64,000 nt of DNA, taken from Elephas maximus indicus. Taxonomy: Eukaryota; Chordata; Mammalia; Proboscidea; Elephantidae. Positions 24,746 through 36,361 of this stretch are shown in pieces. Numbering within the stretch: position 1 is the first letter of the stretch; every line of letters starts with the position of its first letter. Below the pieces are notes generated by a model. It saw nothing but the letters and a program-made list of their open reading frames with translations. It ran no database searches and was not told the DNA's origin. Position numbers and translations under genes: made by a program. The DNA is taken from positions 107,814,823 through 107,878,822 of the forward strand of contig NC_064822.1 in NCBI RefSeq assembly GCF_024166365.1, written 5' to 3'.

Positions 24746-25540
24746 GCTGCTTGGGCCCGGGAGTCAGCAGACTGTCCCTCTCTCCTCACCTTCTTCAGTA
24801 TGACAAACTCATTCTCCGCCACCGTGCGTCTATTGATCTCTTCTTCGTACCTGGGGGCAAGATCAAGGTCACTTGGGTTGAGGGTGGGTGTTCCAGGACC
24901 GAGGTTGGGAAGTGGGGGATGTAGCTGGGCAGGCAGTGGGGCATCTCCAGAGCAGATCTGGAAAATGCTTTAATACAGCACAGCTCTCCTGTTACAAACA
25001 TGTCCCCAAATTCCAAATACAACAAACAGCCACCCCTCTGAAAACAAAGCAAAAGACCAAACAACAGCAATCAAACAGAACCACCCCTGGTTCTTTCTGC
25101 GGTTTCTTTTCTCACAGCTTTGGTCTTAGAAGACTTGGGCTCCCTGACGGTGCATGCATGGGTGCTTCCTCTGTGAGGTTTTTAAATTTTTTATTATTTA
25201 AATTTTTTTCATGATTTTGTCCCAGCCCAAACAGGCAGTGAGGGGGGTGTCTCCTGGGCTCTGGCCTGGCTCTTATTCCCCATGAGACTCTCACATTCTG
25301 TTCTCAGCCACTCTGGAGCAACCCAGACAAAGTTTTCTCATTCTTCAATTTGTGCCCAGGCAGTAACCCCACTCTCCTCCTGCCCAGCTCCACTCCCCCG
25401 CCCCCGCCGCAGGGCACGTGGAGCTGCCTCCCTGCTCATTCATCTCTGGGTAGGAAGTTTCACTTCTGTTATAGGTGGCCCATTCCCCACCCAATCCTCC
25501 CAAGCATCAGCAAATTCCACCCTATCAGCATTGCTAGGGG

Positions 25541-25743
25541 AGTGCCCGGATGGTGCAAATGGTTAACATGCTTGGCTGCTAAAACAAAAGGTTGGAGGTT
25601 CAAGTCCACCCAAAGGTGTCTCAAAAGAAAGGCCTGGCAATCTACTGTCAAAAAACCAGCCATTGAAAACCCTATGGAGCATAGTTCTACTCTGACGCAC
25701 ATGAGGTGGCCATGAGTCAGAGTCAACTCAATAGTAAGTGGCT
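25541..25743 (+). mobile_element. AfroSINE, long class, KRT90 intron 2
   Basis: Long-class block AAAGAAAGGCCTGGCAATCT present; tail GAGTCAGAGTCAACTCAATA. Confidence 0.85.
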
Positions 25744-26384
25744 TAGCATTGCTGGTTAGCTGTAGTTCGGGCCTTGGCTCCTTCACCTATCAGCTGAGAA
25801 ACTTTGGGCAGGTTGCTTAACCTCTCTGAGGCCATTTCCCACCTATGAGGTGGAATGTAGATCTTCTTTTAAAACCACAAAGTACTATCACACATTTTGT
25901 ATGTAACCGGAATATCCCCTGCTTTCATATTGCCTCTATTGTCCAGTAGCACCTGAGAAAACTCTTTTCTGCCATTGAATCTCCAGTACTGTGCCTTCTC
26001 CCACATTCTCTGGGAAAATTGAGTTCATTTCCTTGAGTTGCCTTTTTATGAAATTTGAACATCTTTTCTTCACCTAGCTCTATGCAACAGTCCTCAGCTG
26101 TGTTTCCCAGCTCACATTCTGTCTGTGAGGACTCTCTGACACCTGTCACTGAAACATCACTTGTCCACTAACCAGGGGGACACACTTCAATTGAGCCCTT
26201 TCCATATCTCTCCTCTGTCCTCCCTTTCATCTCAACTTTGAGCTTTAGTCTCCTCCTCCAGGAAGTCTTCTTTGATCTAAAACTCTTACTCCATGTTTAG
26301 ATAAATATTATAAATTATACACCTGGATTTGCTTCTGATTTCTGTATCACTACACACATATACCTGATCAAAGTACAATAAAAG

Positions 26385-26590
26385 TAGCGCACATGTATTA
26401 AGAATGTTATATCCCACGTATTTTATGTGCAAGTTTTTATTTAATATTTACATCCCCTCTGTGAGGTGAGCACCATTAATAGCCCCTTTTAACCAATAAA
26501 GGAACTGGGGCTTAGAGAGTTTTCCTGGTGTCATTCTGCTAGTAATTGGTTGAACCAAGATTCTAAAGCCACCGCTCTAGATTCTGCAGC
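26385..26590 (-). repeat. MIR SINE, reverse, KRT90 intron 2
   Basis: Reverse MIR order, including CCCTCTGTGAGGTGAGCACC and AAGGAACTGGGGCTTAGAGA; diverged. Confidence 0.5.
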
Positions 26591-26619
26591 ACTGTCCACA
26601 CTTTCTGTGATGAAGAAAA

Positions 26620-26795
26620 TGCTCCATGTCTGTGCTGTTCAATACAAAACCTACCAGTCACCTGTGGCAAGTGAGCACTTGAAATGTGGTTAGTGTGACT
26701 GATGAGCTGGATTTTTTATTTCATTTTAATTAATTTAAATTTCAATAGCTACATGTGGTTACCATATTGGACAGTGTAACTCTAAAATCCGATCT
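26620..26795 (+). repeat. hAT-type MITE (family name uncertain), KRT90 intron 2
   Basis: GAGCACTTGAAATGTGGTTA and CTACATGTGGTTACCATATT are a widespread placental MITE pattern (the cagtgctgtccaata family). I do not assign a name. Confidence 0.45.
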
Positions 26796-26905
26796 CTTAT
26801 TATCGTCTACAAACAATAACCAAAGCTTATTCCTGAGTTACTTATTTTATTTGGACCAAGAAAATTAAAGATAAAAGTAAATTACTCATATCTATAGGTA
26901 TGAGC

Positions 26906-27071
26906 GGAGGCCTGGTGGTGTAGTGGTTAAGAGCTTGGCTGCTAACCAAAAGGTCAGCAGTTCGAATCCACCGTCTGCTCCTTTAAAACCCTATGGGGCA
27001 GTTCTACTCTGTCCTGTAGGGTTGCTGTGAGTTGGAATCAACTCCATGGCAACGAGTTTGGTTTTTGGTTT
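26906..27071 (+). mobile_element. AfroSINE, short class, KRT90 intron 2
   Basis: Head GGCCTGGTGGTGTAGTGG, B box GTTCGAATCC, tail GAGTTGGAATCAACTCCATG. Confidence 0.9.
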
Positions 27072-27102
27072 ATATAGGCATGAGCATACCATTATGTTTA
27101 AT

Positions 27103-27133
<31 letters not shown>

Positions 27134-27140
27134 ATGTGTG
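27103..27140. repeat. (TG)n microsatellite
   Basis: Nearly pure TG dinucleotide run with two interruptions, just past the AfroSINE at 26906. Confidence 0.85.
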
Positions 27141-27222
27141 TTCCTGGGAGAAGGCAGCAAATGTCTCTTCCTTCTTTGATCCCCCTGCCCTTGGCCAGGA
27201 TTGGGGTGAATGCATAACTGTC

Positions 27223-27729
27223 TGTCGTGGGTTGAATTGTGTCCCCCCAAAATATCTGTCAACTTGGCTAGGTCATGACTCCCAGTATTGAATGATTGTC
27301 TACCATTTTGTCATCTGATGTGATTTCCCTATCTGTTGTAAATCCTATCACTGTGATGTAATGAGATGCATTAGTGGCAGCAATATTGATGAGATCTATA
27401 AGATTAGATAGCATCTTAAGCCAATCTCTTCTGAGATATTAAAGAGAGAATCGAGCAGAGAGACACAGGGATCTCATAACCCTGAGAGAGCAATGCTGGA
27501 AGCAGAGCATGTCCTTTGGACCTGAGGTTCCTGCTCGGAGAAGCTCCTAGGCCAAGGGAAGATTGATGACATGGACCTTCCTCTGGAGTCAACAGAGAAA
27601 GCCTTCCCCTGGAGCTGATGCCCTGAATTTAGACTTGTAGCCTACTAGCCTGTGAGAGAATAAATTTCTTTTGGTTAAAACCATCCACTTGTGGTATTTC
27701 TGTTAGAGCAGTACTGGATGACTAAGATA
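27223..27729 (+). mobile_element. LTR-like interspersed element, copy 1 (KRT90 intron 2)
   Basis: About 507 bp, opening TGTCGTGGGTTGAATTGTGT and closing near GGATGACTAAGATA. It is flanked by near-identical 5-bp sequences (CTGTC and CTGTG), as expected of a solo LTR. It is clearly related along most of its length to 60104-60619. No internal coding region is present. The family name is not established from sequence; it is MaLR-like in size and flanking duplication. Confidence 0.6.
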
Positions 27730-30698
27730 CTGTGTAAGCTAATAGTGGCATTTGGTTGAACAAATGTCAGAGTAAGATTCTGTGAGTTCAGTTCTTAACT
27801 CATGAGTTGCCATTTGTGTAAACTTGGATAAGTCAGAGCCTTCCTTTACTCATTTGCAGAGTTTGAAGGATTGTTGTATGTATTAAGCTCTTTGTATCCA
27901 TGTGATTTTCATCTATAACCTCAGCCCCTCCCAAAGCCTCCACATTCTTGACCCCAGAGTCCCAGGTCTCTTTCTACTTTGACTATTTCTGATGCCACAT
28001 TACATGCCTGATGTGTGGGCACTTCTGGAGAGCAAAGCCTGCTTCTCTTGCTCCTCCTGGCCTCCCCAGGAGCCCCAGGGCAGGGCTCTGGCTCAGGAAC
28101 TGGCTGAGCATCCACTCACTTGTTCTTGAAGTCCTCCACCACATCCTGCATGCTCTTCAGCTCTGTCTCCAGCCTTGCCTGCTCCCCGCCCAAACCTTCC
28201 AGGTGATGTCTCAGGTTGCTGATGCAGGCATCAAACATGGGCTCAATGTTGATCCTGGTGGTTTTCTGGTCTTGCAGGAGGCTCCATTTGGTCTCCAGGA
28301 CTTTGTTTTGCTGCTCTAAGAACCGCACCTGCACCAATAAGAGATAAGAAAATGTGAGAGCTTCCTTATAGCAGCCTCCTGAAGGACTCTGGGATACAGT
28401 ACTCCCATAAGTGCAGGAAGCTCCTCAAGACCTCAGAGCCCAGGTGGAAAGCTCCTTCTCTTCCTCACCCTGAAAGGAGCCTGGAATGTAGAGAGCCAAG
28501 CAAATGTTGGTGCAATGGGCTTGGGAGACATGCAGTGACTAGGTTTAGAAGGGGAAGAAGCAGCAAGGGCCAGAAGGTCTGGAAGCCATCCGAAAGCACC
28601 AAACCATGCTGGTATGTGGTAGCTTAAGAAAAGAATACTCCACCATTATATGACTGGATGAGGTTTTTAATCTCATTAAATGACCAGGAGGTTGTTGGTA
28701 GAAAATCCAATCTATTCATTTCTTTTTGATATGGTTTCTCAAGCATGTTGTGTGTGCTCAGTCCAGTTCTAGAATCTGGACCTAGTTGTCTGCACATTCA
28801 AGGAATGCTAGAATGAGTCACTTTGGAGTTTCATTCAGAGGACCTGAGCACAATCCCAGCCATGTCTGTCACTAGCTGTGTGGCCTTGGGCAAGCCCCTT
28901 CCTTTTTCTGCTCTTTCAAGTTCCTTCTGGTCCTGTGCTGCTAACTTGGTTTTTTTGAGTTACATCCATCTTCTCCACAGCCTGGAAGGCAGCCTTGGGG
29001 AATACGCATAACCTTTCCCTCAAACAAAATCCTTGCCCTGGGAGCAGGTAGAATGATATTCAGTCTCAGAGAAGGTAGGAACAGAGCCACCATGACTTTG
29101 GAGATGGCAGCATGTCTATGGAGGGTCTTTAACAAATGAACTCCCTCCCTCAGGTCTCTGATTATCAGAGGAAGGATGGAAACTCTGGCTCCAAGTTCCC
29201 CCTAGTCTCATCCCCTCAATCTCCACATCTCCTCTGGATGAACCAAAGAAAAGCAGGGCCACATTAATCCCTTCACAGCCAGGCTCCTGGGAATCTCACC
29301 TCTGTTGGTGCACTGGGTAGGGTGGGATGACATGGGATAATGAAGTTTAAGAACCACTACCTTAGCAGTCTCTTTGGTTAGGTCTACACATTCAATGATC
29401 TGGGTTCATATGGTGTGGAATTTCATACCCTGTTAGACGGGCCAAGGGACTTTAGAGTCCACCTGTCCAACCCAACTGAAACCTGAGAAGTTGGGTGACT
29501 CTCCCAGTAGTTGAACTGGTTGCTTCTTAGTTTACCACTCTTTCTCCAAATCCCAGGTGTGGAGCCTGAATTATCCAGATCCTTGAATTGCTTCTTCTGA
29601 GGCAAAAACAACCAGCTCAGGTATGTGGTGGTGGTAGTGCAAAATAGAATGTTTTATGGAGGGGTCTCTCTCAGAGCTGAAGAAATCTCTAGGATTCCAG
29701 GCCACACAGCAGGGGGTACTTAGGGCTGAAGTTACAGCTCTCCTCTCACAGCAAGAAAAGTAAAAAATGCTTTAAGTGCATCCCTCCCCAAGTACTCAGC
29801 ACCCATACATGTCCAAATCACTGAGAAGATGCCTATGCCTCAGGAGGAAAACAGCCCCTATTAAACAGGGTAAGAAAAAGTGACCCCAACCCACATCCAT
29901 GAATTGAACTCGTAACTTTTCCCTTCTGTTATCCCCCTCCCTCCAAACTCTTCCCCTTCTTCCATCTAATTTTAAGCCAAATATATGATCACTATCCATC
30001 AAAATGGCAGTCTTTGCAGTGAGTCAGACAACACTTAAGTCTGGGGATGGACATTTTTCTGCTCAACAAGGTAGGAAACCACTTCCCCTCCACTCCATCA
30101 GCAGGCTGTCCAGCTCCCAGGATCTCACCTTGTCGATGAAGGAGGCAAACTTGTTGTTGAGAGTCTTGATCTGCTCCTTTTCTTCCTTCCCTGCCTTCTG
30201 GAGAGAGGGATTGATCTCCAGGTGGAGGGGGGTCAGGAGACTCTGATTGACCGTGACCTCATGGATGCCCTCGGCTCCAGACATCATCCCACCTCCAAAT
30301 CTATACCCACTGCAGGCTTCCCCTGCTCTGTACCCGATACCCCCGAGGCCCAGCCCATAGCCAGCACCCCCATAGCTGACCCAGTTGGAGCGGTAACCCC
30401 CACTGATGGAGATTCTCTTGCTACCCCCAAGGCTACGGAGGCTCCTGGTCCCAAAACCGCCACTGAAACCACCCCCAAAACTCTTCCCGCCCTGAGACAC
30501 AGAGACAGAGCTGAAGCTGGTCCAGCAGCCTGGGAGGAGGCTGGCTGAGGAAGCACTGAAGTTCCAGGTTCCCCCTGACTTGATGGTGACAGAGGATCGT
30601 TGGGTCATGGTGGAAGCTGGTGCCAGAGGGTCAGAGGAGCAAGAATGTCAAAGGAACAAGGATCCTTAAAAGTTCAAGCTCTCCCAACCCCTTCTTGA

Positions 30699-30706
30699 CT
30701 TTTATC
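30699..30706 (-). promoter_or_regulatory. TATA-like box of the KRT90-like gene
   Basis: GATAAAAG on the minus strand about 90 bp upstream of the ATG at 30608, which itself sits in a good Kozak context (ACCATGA). This suggests the promoter is still present although the gene has a stop. Confidence 0.5.
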
Positions 30707-31029
30707 CCTTTCAAGAACTAGGCTTAGCTGGAGAAGATTAAAGACCACTCTGTTGAGTTCATCTCAATGGCATGTTTGGCCAAGGCCCATTTTCCTGCCC
30801 TGCTAATCACTGTGGGGAACACCCTACTCAGGGCAGGACCAGGCCTGGAGAAGACCTGGTTTCCTGAACCCCCCCACCCACCCAAGTTCTCAGCCACGTG
30901 CCACTGACACCACTGCCACCTCTCATCTGCCCCTCCCCTCTTCGGTCCCAGGTCTTGAACTCTAAACCCCAGCACTTAACCATGCCTTCCCATCCTGGTC
31001 ACTTAAAATAATGGTAATAATAATTCCTT

Positions 31030-31550
31030 TTATTGAGGAGCCAGTACGTGCCAGACCATGCACTGGGTAAATCACAAAGCATTATTTCATTCAATTCCCG
31101 TAATAACCTTGTGAGGGTGGCTGATAGGAATAACAATTGCCAACATTTATTGAGCATCTATTATGTTTAGCTGCTTTCAAGTTCCCCAGGTGTTACAAAT
31201 GGTCTGCTAACCTAAAGGCTGGTGGTTCAAACCCACACACTGGTACTGCAGAAGGAAAGACCTGGCAATCTTCTTTTGTTAAGATTATAGTCAAGAAAAC
31301 TCATCTGTAACACATGGGGTTGCCATAAGTCAGAATCGACTCAACAGCAACTAACGATAAAAACTTTATGGGTAGCTGCTTTGCACCAATCTTCTTATGT
31401 GATCTTTACCTAACACCACAGGGGTAGTTATTCACGGAGAAATTGTCGTGCAGAGTATTAAGAGACTTGGCTAGTGAATATTGGGGTGAACATTAGAACC
31501 CAGGTGGTCAGACTCCAGGTCATGTGCTCTGAATCATGGCGCTATTCACA
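31030..31550 (-). repeat. MIR-like repeats around the SINE at 31181
   Basis: TTATTGAGGAGCCAGTACGT and AACATTTATTGAGCATCTAT on one side of the SINE, and GAACCCAGGTGGTCAGACTC on the other, read as reverse MIR, interrupted at 31181-31362. Confidence 0.5.
31181..31362 (+). mobile_element. AfroSINE, long class, with target-site duplication
   Basis: Ends CAACAGCAACTAACGATAA. Flanked by a 17-bp duplication with two mismatches (31161-31177 and 31366-31382, core TAGCTGCTTT). It split an older MIR between KRT90 and KRT75. Confidence 0.85.
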
Positions 31551-32630
31551 GGCGGGGACATCAGGCTCTGAAGGGAGAGGTGACTTGTCCAAGGTAAGAA
31601 GCAGAGTCAGGACCAAATTTGGATCACCAAATTTTTGCCCCCGCCATAACTCTTGCCCCTCCCCTGGGTCTGACTTGCCATCCCTAAGAGGGGTGGGGAC
31701 ATTTAACAATTGCCCTCACTGTCATTTCTCTCCTTCCAGCTGTCTTCCCTCTCTCAACTCTTCTAAATTCTAGCCCCTTGGTTTCACACTCTCCCTTCTC
31801 TTCCTGATTCAGGGTTTCTCCCTTCCTTGTCATTTAACTCCCTTCTTTTTCACCCTGGAAGATTGATTTTCAGACCCCTGGCTCAAAGCTCCCTGCATTC
31901 TTGAGCTTGGTCCTGATCATTGAAAGCACCCCCACCCCAAGCCCACAACACTGGCTTCACTACTCTGGGGGCCCCTTTGGCTCCATCCTGTGCTCAGGGC
32001 TGATGAGAGGGGTCCGGGAGACTTGTAAATTCAGGAATGTGGGAGCTTCTTGGATGTCTCACTGCTGCGTGCAATTATGGGCCTAAATGGCTCTTTGCTC
32101 TGTGAAAGCATTGGCCCCAGGGCTGACTTTTAAGTTTCCTAAGTCTGAACAGTGGACTGTTATTTCTCTGCTCTGGTCTGCAAGTTTGAAACTGTCAGGG
32201 AACAATCAGCCCCTTTGCTGGCTGAAGGCTGGGCTGCCCACCCTGTATCAGTGTCCCCGGAACAGTCTGGTTTTGGGAGGGGATGGCATCGCCCTGGATG
32301 ACATACAGAGAGGGGAGGCTGGGCAGGGCTTCTGCCCAGGGGCTCAGGCTTCCCAAACAAGGCATCCCAAGGAGAGATAGGAAGAAGTGGGCAGAGGCAA
32401 GGGGAGTTTGTCTGGCTGTCTCCCCATACTTCTACATCCTGGTCCCTCCTCTCTTCCCAATCCAGCCTTCTTGGCTCTGAGGAAGGACAAGGAAGGGGAA
32501 AGGTCTGATGTGTTTTGAGCCCTCCTTGTGTGACTCCTGGTTCTGGGAGGAGGCTAGCAGGAGAAGAATCACTCAGTGTCCCACACCATTCCAAAAAGAG
32601 GGCTGGAGACCAAACACAACACACATGCGT

Positions 32631-32636
32631 TTTAAT
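32631..32636 (-). terminator. Possible poly(A) signal of KRT75
   Basis: ATTAAA on the minus strand about 390 nt past the KRT75 stop at 33026, a usual distance for type II keratin 3' UTRs. The motif is a common variant and the call is by position. Confidence 0.4.
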
Positions 32637-35277
32637 AGACACATTCCGGGGGAGGGGGAGACGAAGCACCCCCCCTCCAGAAGGCAACCTATAAGCACCG
32701 TTAGACAGGCTGGCTGACAATGTAGCATTGAGATGGTCTCAGAGACAGAGTCTCCACCATCTCCACATCTGGGTAGAGCTGAAGGGGGTGTTGCAAGACT
32801 GCCTGGGTCTCTGCAAGATAAGCTGATGTGAATCTTGAAAGGGAGTGGGCTTTGGCTTTGCATGTCTAGAACAAAGATGGGGACCATGAGCGGTCTGTAG
32901 ACTGTCAGGGTGCAGAGGACAAGGAATGATGTTTAGCCAGGACAGCATAGAGGGGTCTATGGAGAAAAGAAGAAGGAGAAGGACCCAGATGTCTAGAGCA
33001 CAGTAAGGCAACGGAGTGGTTACACTTAGTGCTTGTAGTTTTTCCGGCTGGAGGGTGTGGTGGAGACAAACTTGACGCTTGGGCCACTGCCCCCGAGGCC
33101 CCGGCTGCTGCTGGCACTGAAGGCAGAGCCCCCGAGCCCTGCACCCACGCTGTGCCCGCCACTGGTGGTGAAGGAGTAGCTGCTGCCCGCACTGAGGCCC
33201 AAGCTTCCACCTCCAATACCACTGCCACTGCCACTGCCATAGCCTCTGGAAACAGTGTTGGTGACCACAGCTGCCAGAAGAGAGGAGACATGTCAGAATC
33301 AAAGGCAGGAGAGAAGACACCAGGGGGTGTCAGGGTCTTTGTGTCCTGAAGTCCTTGGAATGGGGGGTTGTCTCGTCAGGTAGTTGTGTGTCTCCTTACA
33401 ATTATCCCCTCCTGCTTAGTGAGATCACTGTATTACATGCTTCAGCCTGGACATTTTCCCAGTCCGGAATGGCTTCGGGTACTCAGTGCCTCTATTCTCC
33501 TTCCAGATCTTGCTGGAGCCTTCGCTCCTCCTGGAAGCCATTCCAGTCCACCTGCCTTCCCCTTTGACCCTGTCTCACTCTCCCCTGTTGCTTCATCCAT
33601 TTCTATGTCCCTCTCTGGGCCTGGCTCTGGTGTCTCCCTTTATTCTGGGGCTTCTAGGTGGGAAACTGTGCTGTGCCCTTGGTAACCCCCAGCCTCCACT
33701 GACACTTTGAATCCCTGGATATTTTTGATAGGCCAACTGATAGATGAACTCATTGGCCAGTCAACCCTTTTTTGTCCCTCTTAATCTGTTCTTTTCCTAA
33801 CTTAACAACCATTCATCTCCTTAAACATTCTAGTACCTTACTTTGTGCTTAGCAGAAGGAAAATTGAAGTAAAAAATGGACTCTTAGATGCTTTTAATAG
33901 AAAGGAAGCCTCAGAGTCCAGTCCCAAAATTAGCTTTGAGGGTCTCTGGAGCCACTAGACAAGGACACCAGGGAAGGAGAACACCTGGTGATTCAGACGG
34001 TTCTGCCTTCCAGGATCATTGGCTGATCAGTTGCTTTTATGAATCCTCCATCAAGAAAACCCAACTCATATGTAAAGTGTTGGTTGTAAAAGTGATTTCT
34101 GTTGGTCTCATGACAAGCACTGAGTTCTGTGATAGCTCTGGTCTTATTGGCACCAGCCTGTACCAACTTGTTAACCCTGTGCAAGGCCCCTTCTCTTTTG
34201 GAGTAACTGACCAACTGCTTGATTTTATGGTGCTCTCACTGCCTTGAAAACCCTTGGCGACTTTGTGCAGTTACACTCTGCAGAGTTAAGTCAAGCAGTG
34301 GGGCTTCTCCCCACACCCTGCTCTGGGGAGCAGCTGCCTACTTGGCCATGCACTGTGCCCAGTCTGAAGGCTCCCTCCAAAGCCTAAAGAGGCTTCCATA
34401 AATCCTGTTTACTCTGAGCTGGACTCACAACCCCAGAAAGAAAGGCGTGGAATCCTGGGAGGTGGGAGGCGTGGCCTGTGGGTCGCGATTACTGCAAACC
34501 TCCCATTGCCAGTGACATGAAAGAAGCTCCGCTAATATAGCTCCCTTTTTAACGGACTCAAAACCTCAAACCTTCACAAAATGAACCCTATCCATGGGAT
34601 CCCCTCTAACGCCTCATGCTGCCCACCCTCCTTCGTGCCCGTCAACTCTCCGTCCCCCAACCACATGTACTCCAAATGACCCAGGAAGGATTTCATACTC
34701 ACAGATGTTAACTGGAGAAACGCCTTCTCCACTCAGCCTGATTGGAGGAAGGGGAAAGGAAGGTTACTACCGTGATCAGCAGCTAGGGGAATTTGAAATG
34801 GCATTTTTGTAATTGTTCTAAATGCATTAGAAAAAAAAAAAAACTATTATTTTGATTACAGAAGTAGTACAGGTTGAAGTTATTTAAATACTAGTAGTAT
34901 GAAACATAATAATCTAATTAAGAAAGTAATATGCTTTTGAGACACAGAGAAGTAAAACCTGTAGTCTCAGCACTGCATTTTTGGTTTAAACTAGTTAGCC
35001 ATCTTCAGGAAATTACAGCTAATCATACACGGGCGTTGGTTGGAAAGTTAGGGCTTGTCATAGAACAGGAAGATTCCTTTTTCAACAATGGGCTATTGTC
35101 AGGCGCTGGGCCAGTGCTGAGGTTATTATAGGTGTGGAGAGGAGCCTGAGTCATAAAAATAATAATAGAATTATCAGTCTATTATTATCTTGGCAGCTTG
35201 AGTAATTTTCCTTAAGTATCTCAGGGACTTAACTGGAGTCCATTCATAAACACATACTTAGAACATTCAAGAGAGCT

Positions 35278-35650
35278 AACATTTATTGAGTACCTGTTAC
35301 TTACATTATGTCTTTTAATTCTTTCAACAACCCCATTAGATAGGTACTATTTTACGGATGGAGAAGTTGAAACTCAGAGAGGTTAACTAACTTGCTTACA
35401 GTGACAAAGCTGGATTTGAAGCCAGGTTCATTTGATTCCACGTCTACATCTTTGATCTCTAAACTGAATGACAGCTAACATTTACTGAGCACTTGTTCTA
35501 TGCCACGCATTACTCTAAGAGCTTCAGCATATATCACTTATTTAAACTATTACTATCCCCATTTTATAGGTGACGACACAGCCATGGAGAAGCTAAGTAC
35601 TTTGCCGGTGGTTACACAGCTGATAATTGGCAGAGCACAAAGCTCATACT
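35278..35650 (-). repeat. Two adjacent reverse MIR-like copies, KRT75 intron 7
   Basis: Two starts of the AACATTTATTGAG / AACATTTACTGAGCAC type, near 35278 and 35475, each followed by GAGAAG and GTTACACAGCTG-like core sequence. Confidence 0.55.
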
Positions 35651-36112
35651 GAGCTTTGAGGATCATATAATCTGGCCGCCTCATTCTGTCATTGAAGGGA
35701 TTGAAGTCCAGAGAGGGGATACTGGCTTCCCCAAGGTCAGATAGCTAGTTACAAGTAGATCTGTAAGCCCCAAATGAGGGTAGTTTATTTTCAATATGGA
35801 GCCTTTTAGACCACATATCCAGACCTGCCTCATAACCAACTTTCTCCTTTGATAGATTTGGTTACTTAGACATGATCAGACCCTAGATTTCTATGGGGTG
35901 CTAAAGTAGTTGTATCTCAAATACAGGAATCTGCTAATGATTTCCTCACCTGGAAGTAATCTTTGTCATATTGTCATAGCCCAATTCCACCTTGGATTTT
36001 TGCTCCCTTTTCCAGGTGAGAGGGGGCTGCAGCAGCCTTAGTGCCCGGGAATGCCCAGGCATCTGGGGTGAGCACAACTTGCCTTGAGCTAGACTTAGTG
36101 CAATCACCCTCA

Positions 36113-36361
<249 letters not shown>

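Larger units (their letters stand above)
15839..30608 (-). pseudogene. KRT90: Keratin 90-like type II keratin, nearly intact, one premature stop in exon 7
   Basis: Exons 1 to 9: 30129-30608, 28120-28328, 24790-24850, 23901-23996, 22549-22713, 19662-19787, 18786-19006, 18146-18180 and 15839-16038. Sizes are 480, 209, 61, 96, 165, 126, 221, 35 and 200 bp, all with GT/AG borders. Without the lesion it would encode 530 residues: a Gly/Ser-rich head beginning [13 protein letters not shown], a rod from about 142 to 453, and a short Gly/Ser tail ending STKKGYRS. A TAG at 18905-18907 replaces the CAG of the conserved DALQKAK segment at codon 413. It would remove the end of coil 2 and probably trigger mRNA decay, since the exon 7-8 junction lies about 120 nt downstream. 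The helix-termination motif also reads RKLLKGEE, with Lys for the usual Glu. Identity as KRT90 rests mainly on position between KRT82 and KRT75, where human has KRT90P and mouse Krt90. A functional gene carrying a sequencing error or polymorphism remains possible. Confidence 0.8.

Noticed and set aside
30222-30548. Pro/Thr-rich open frame on the plus strand over KRT90 exon 1
   Set aside because: Antisense shadow of the Gly/Ser-rich head.
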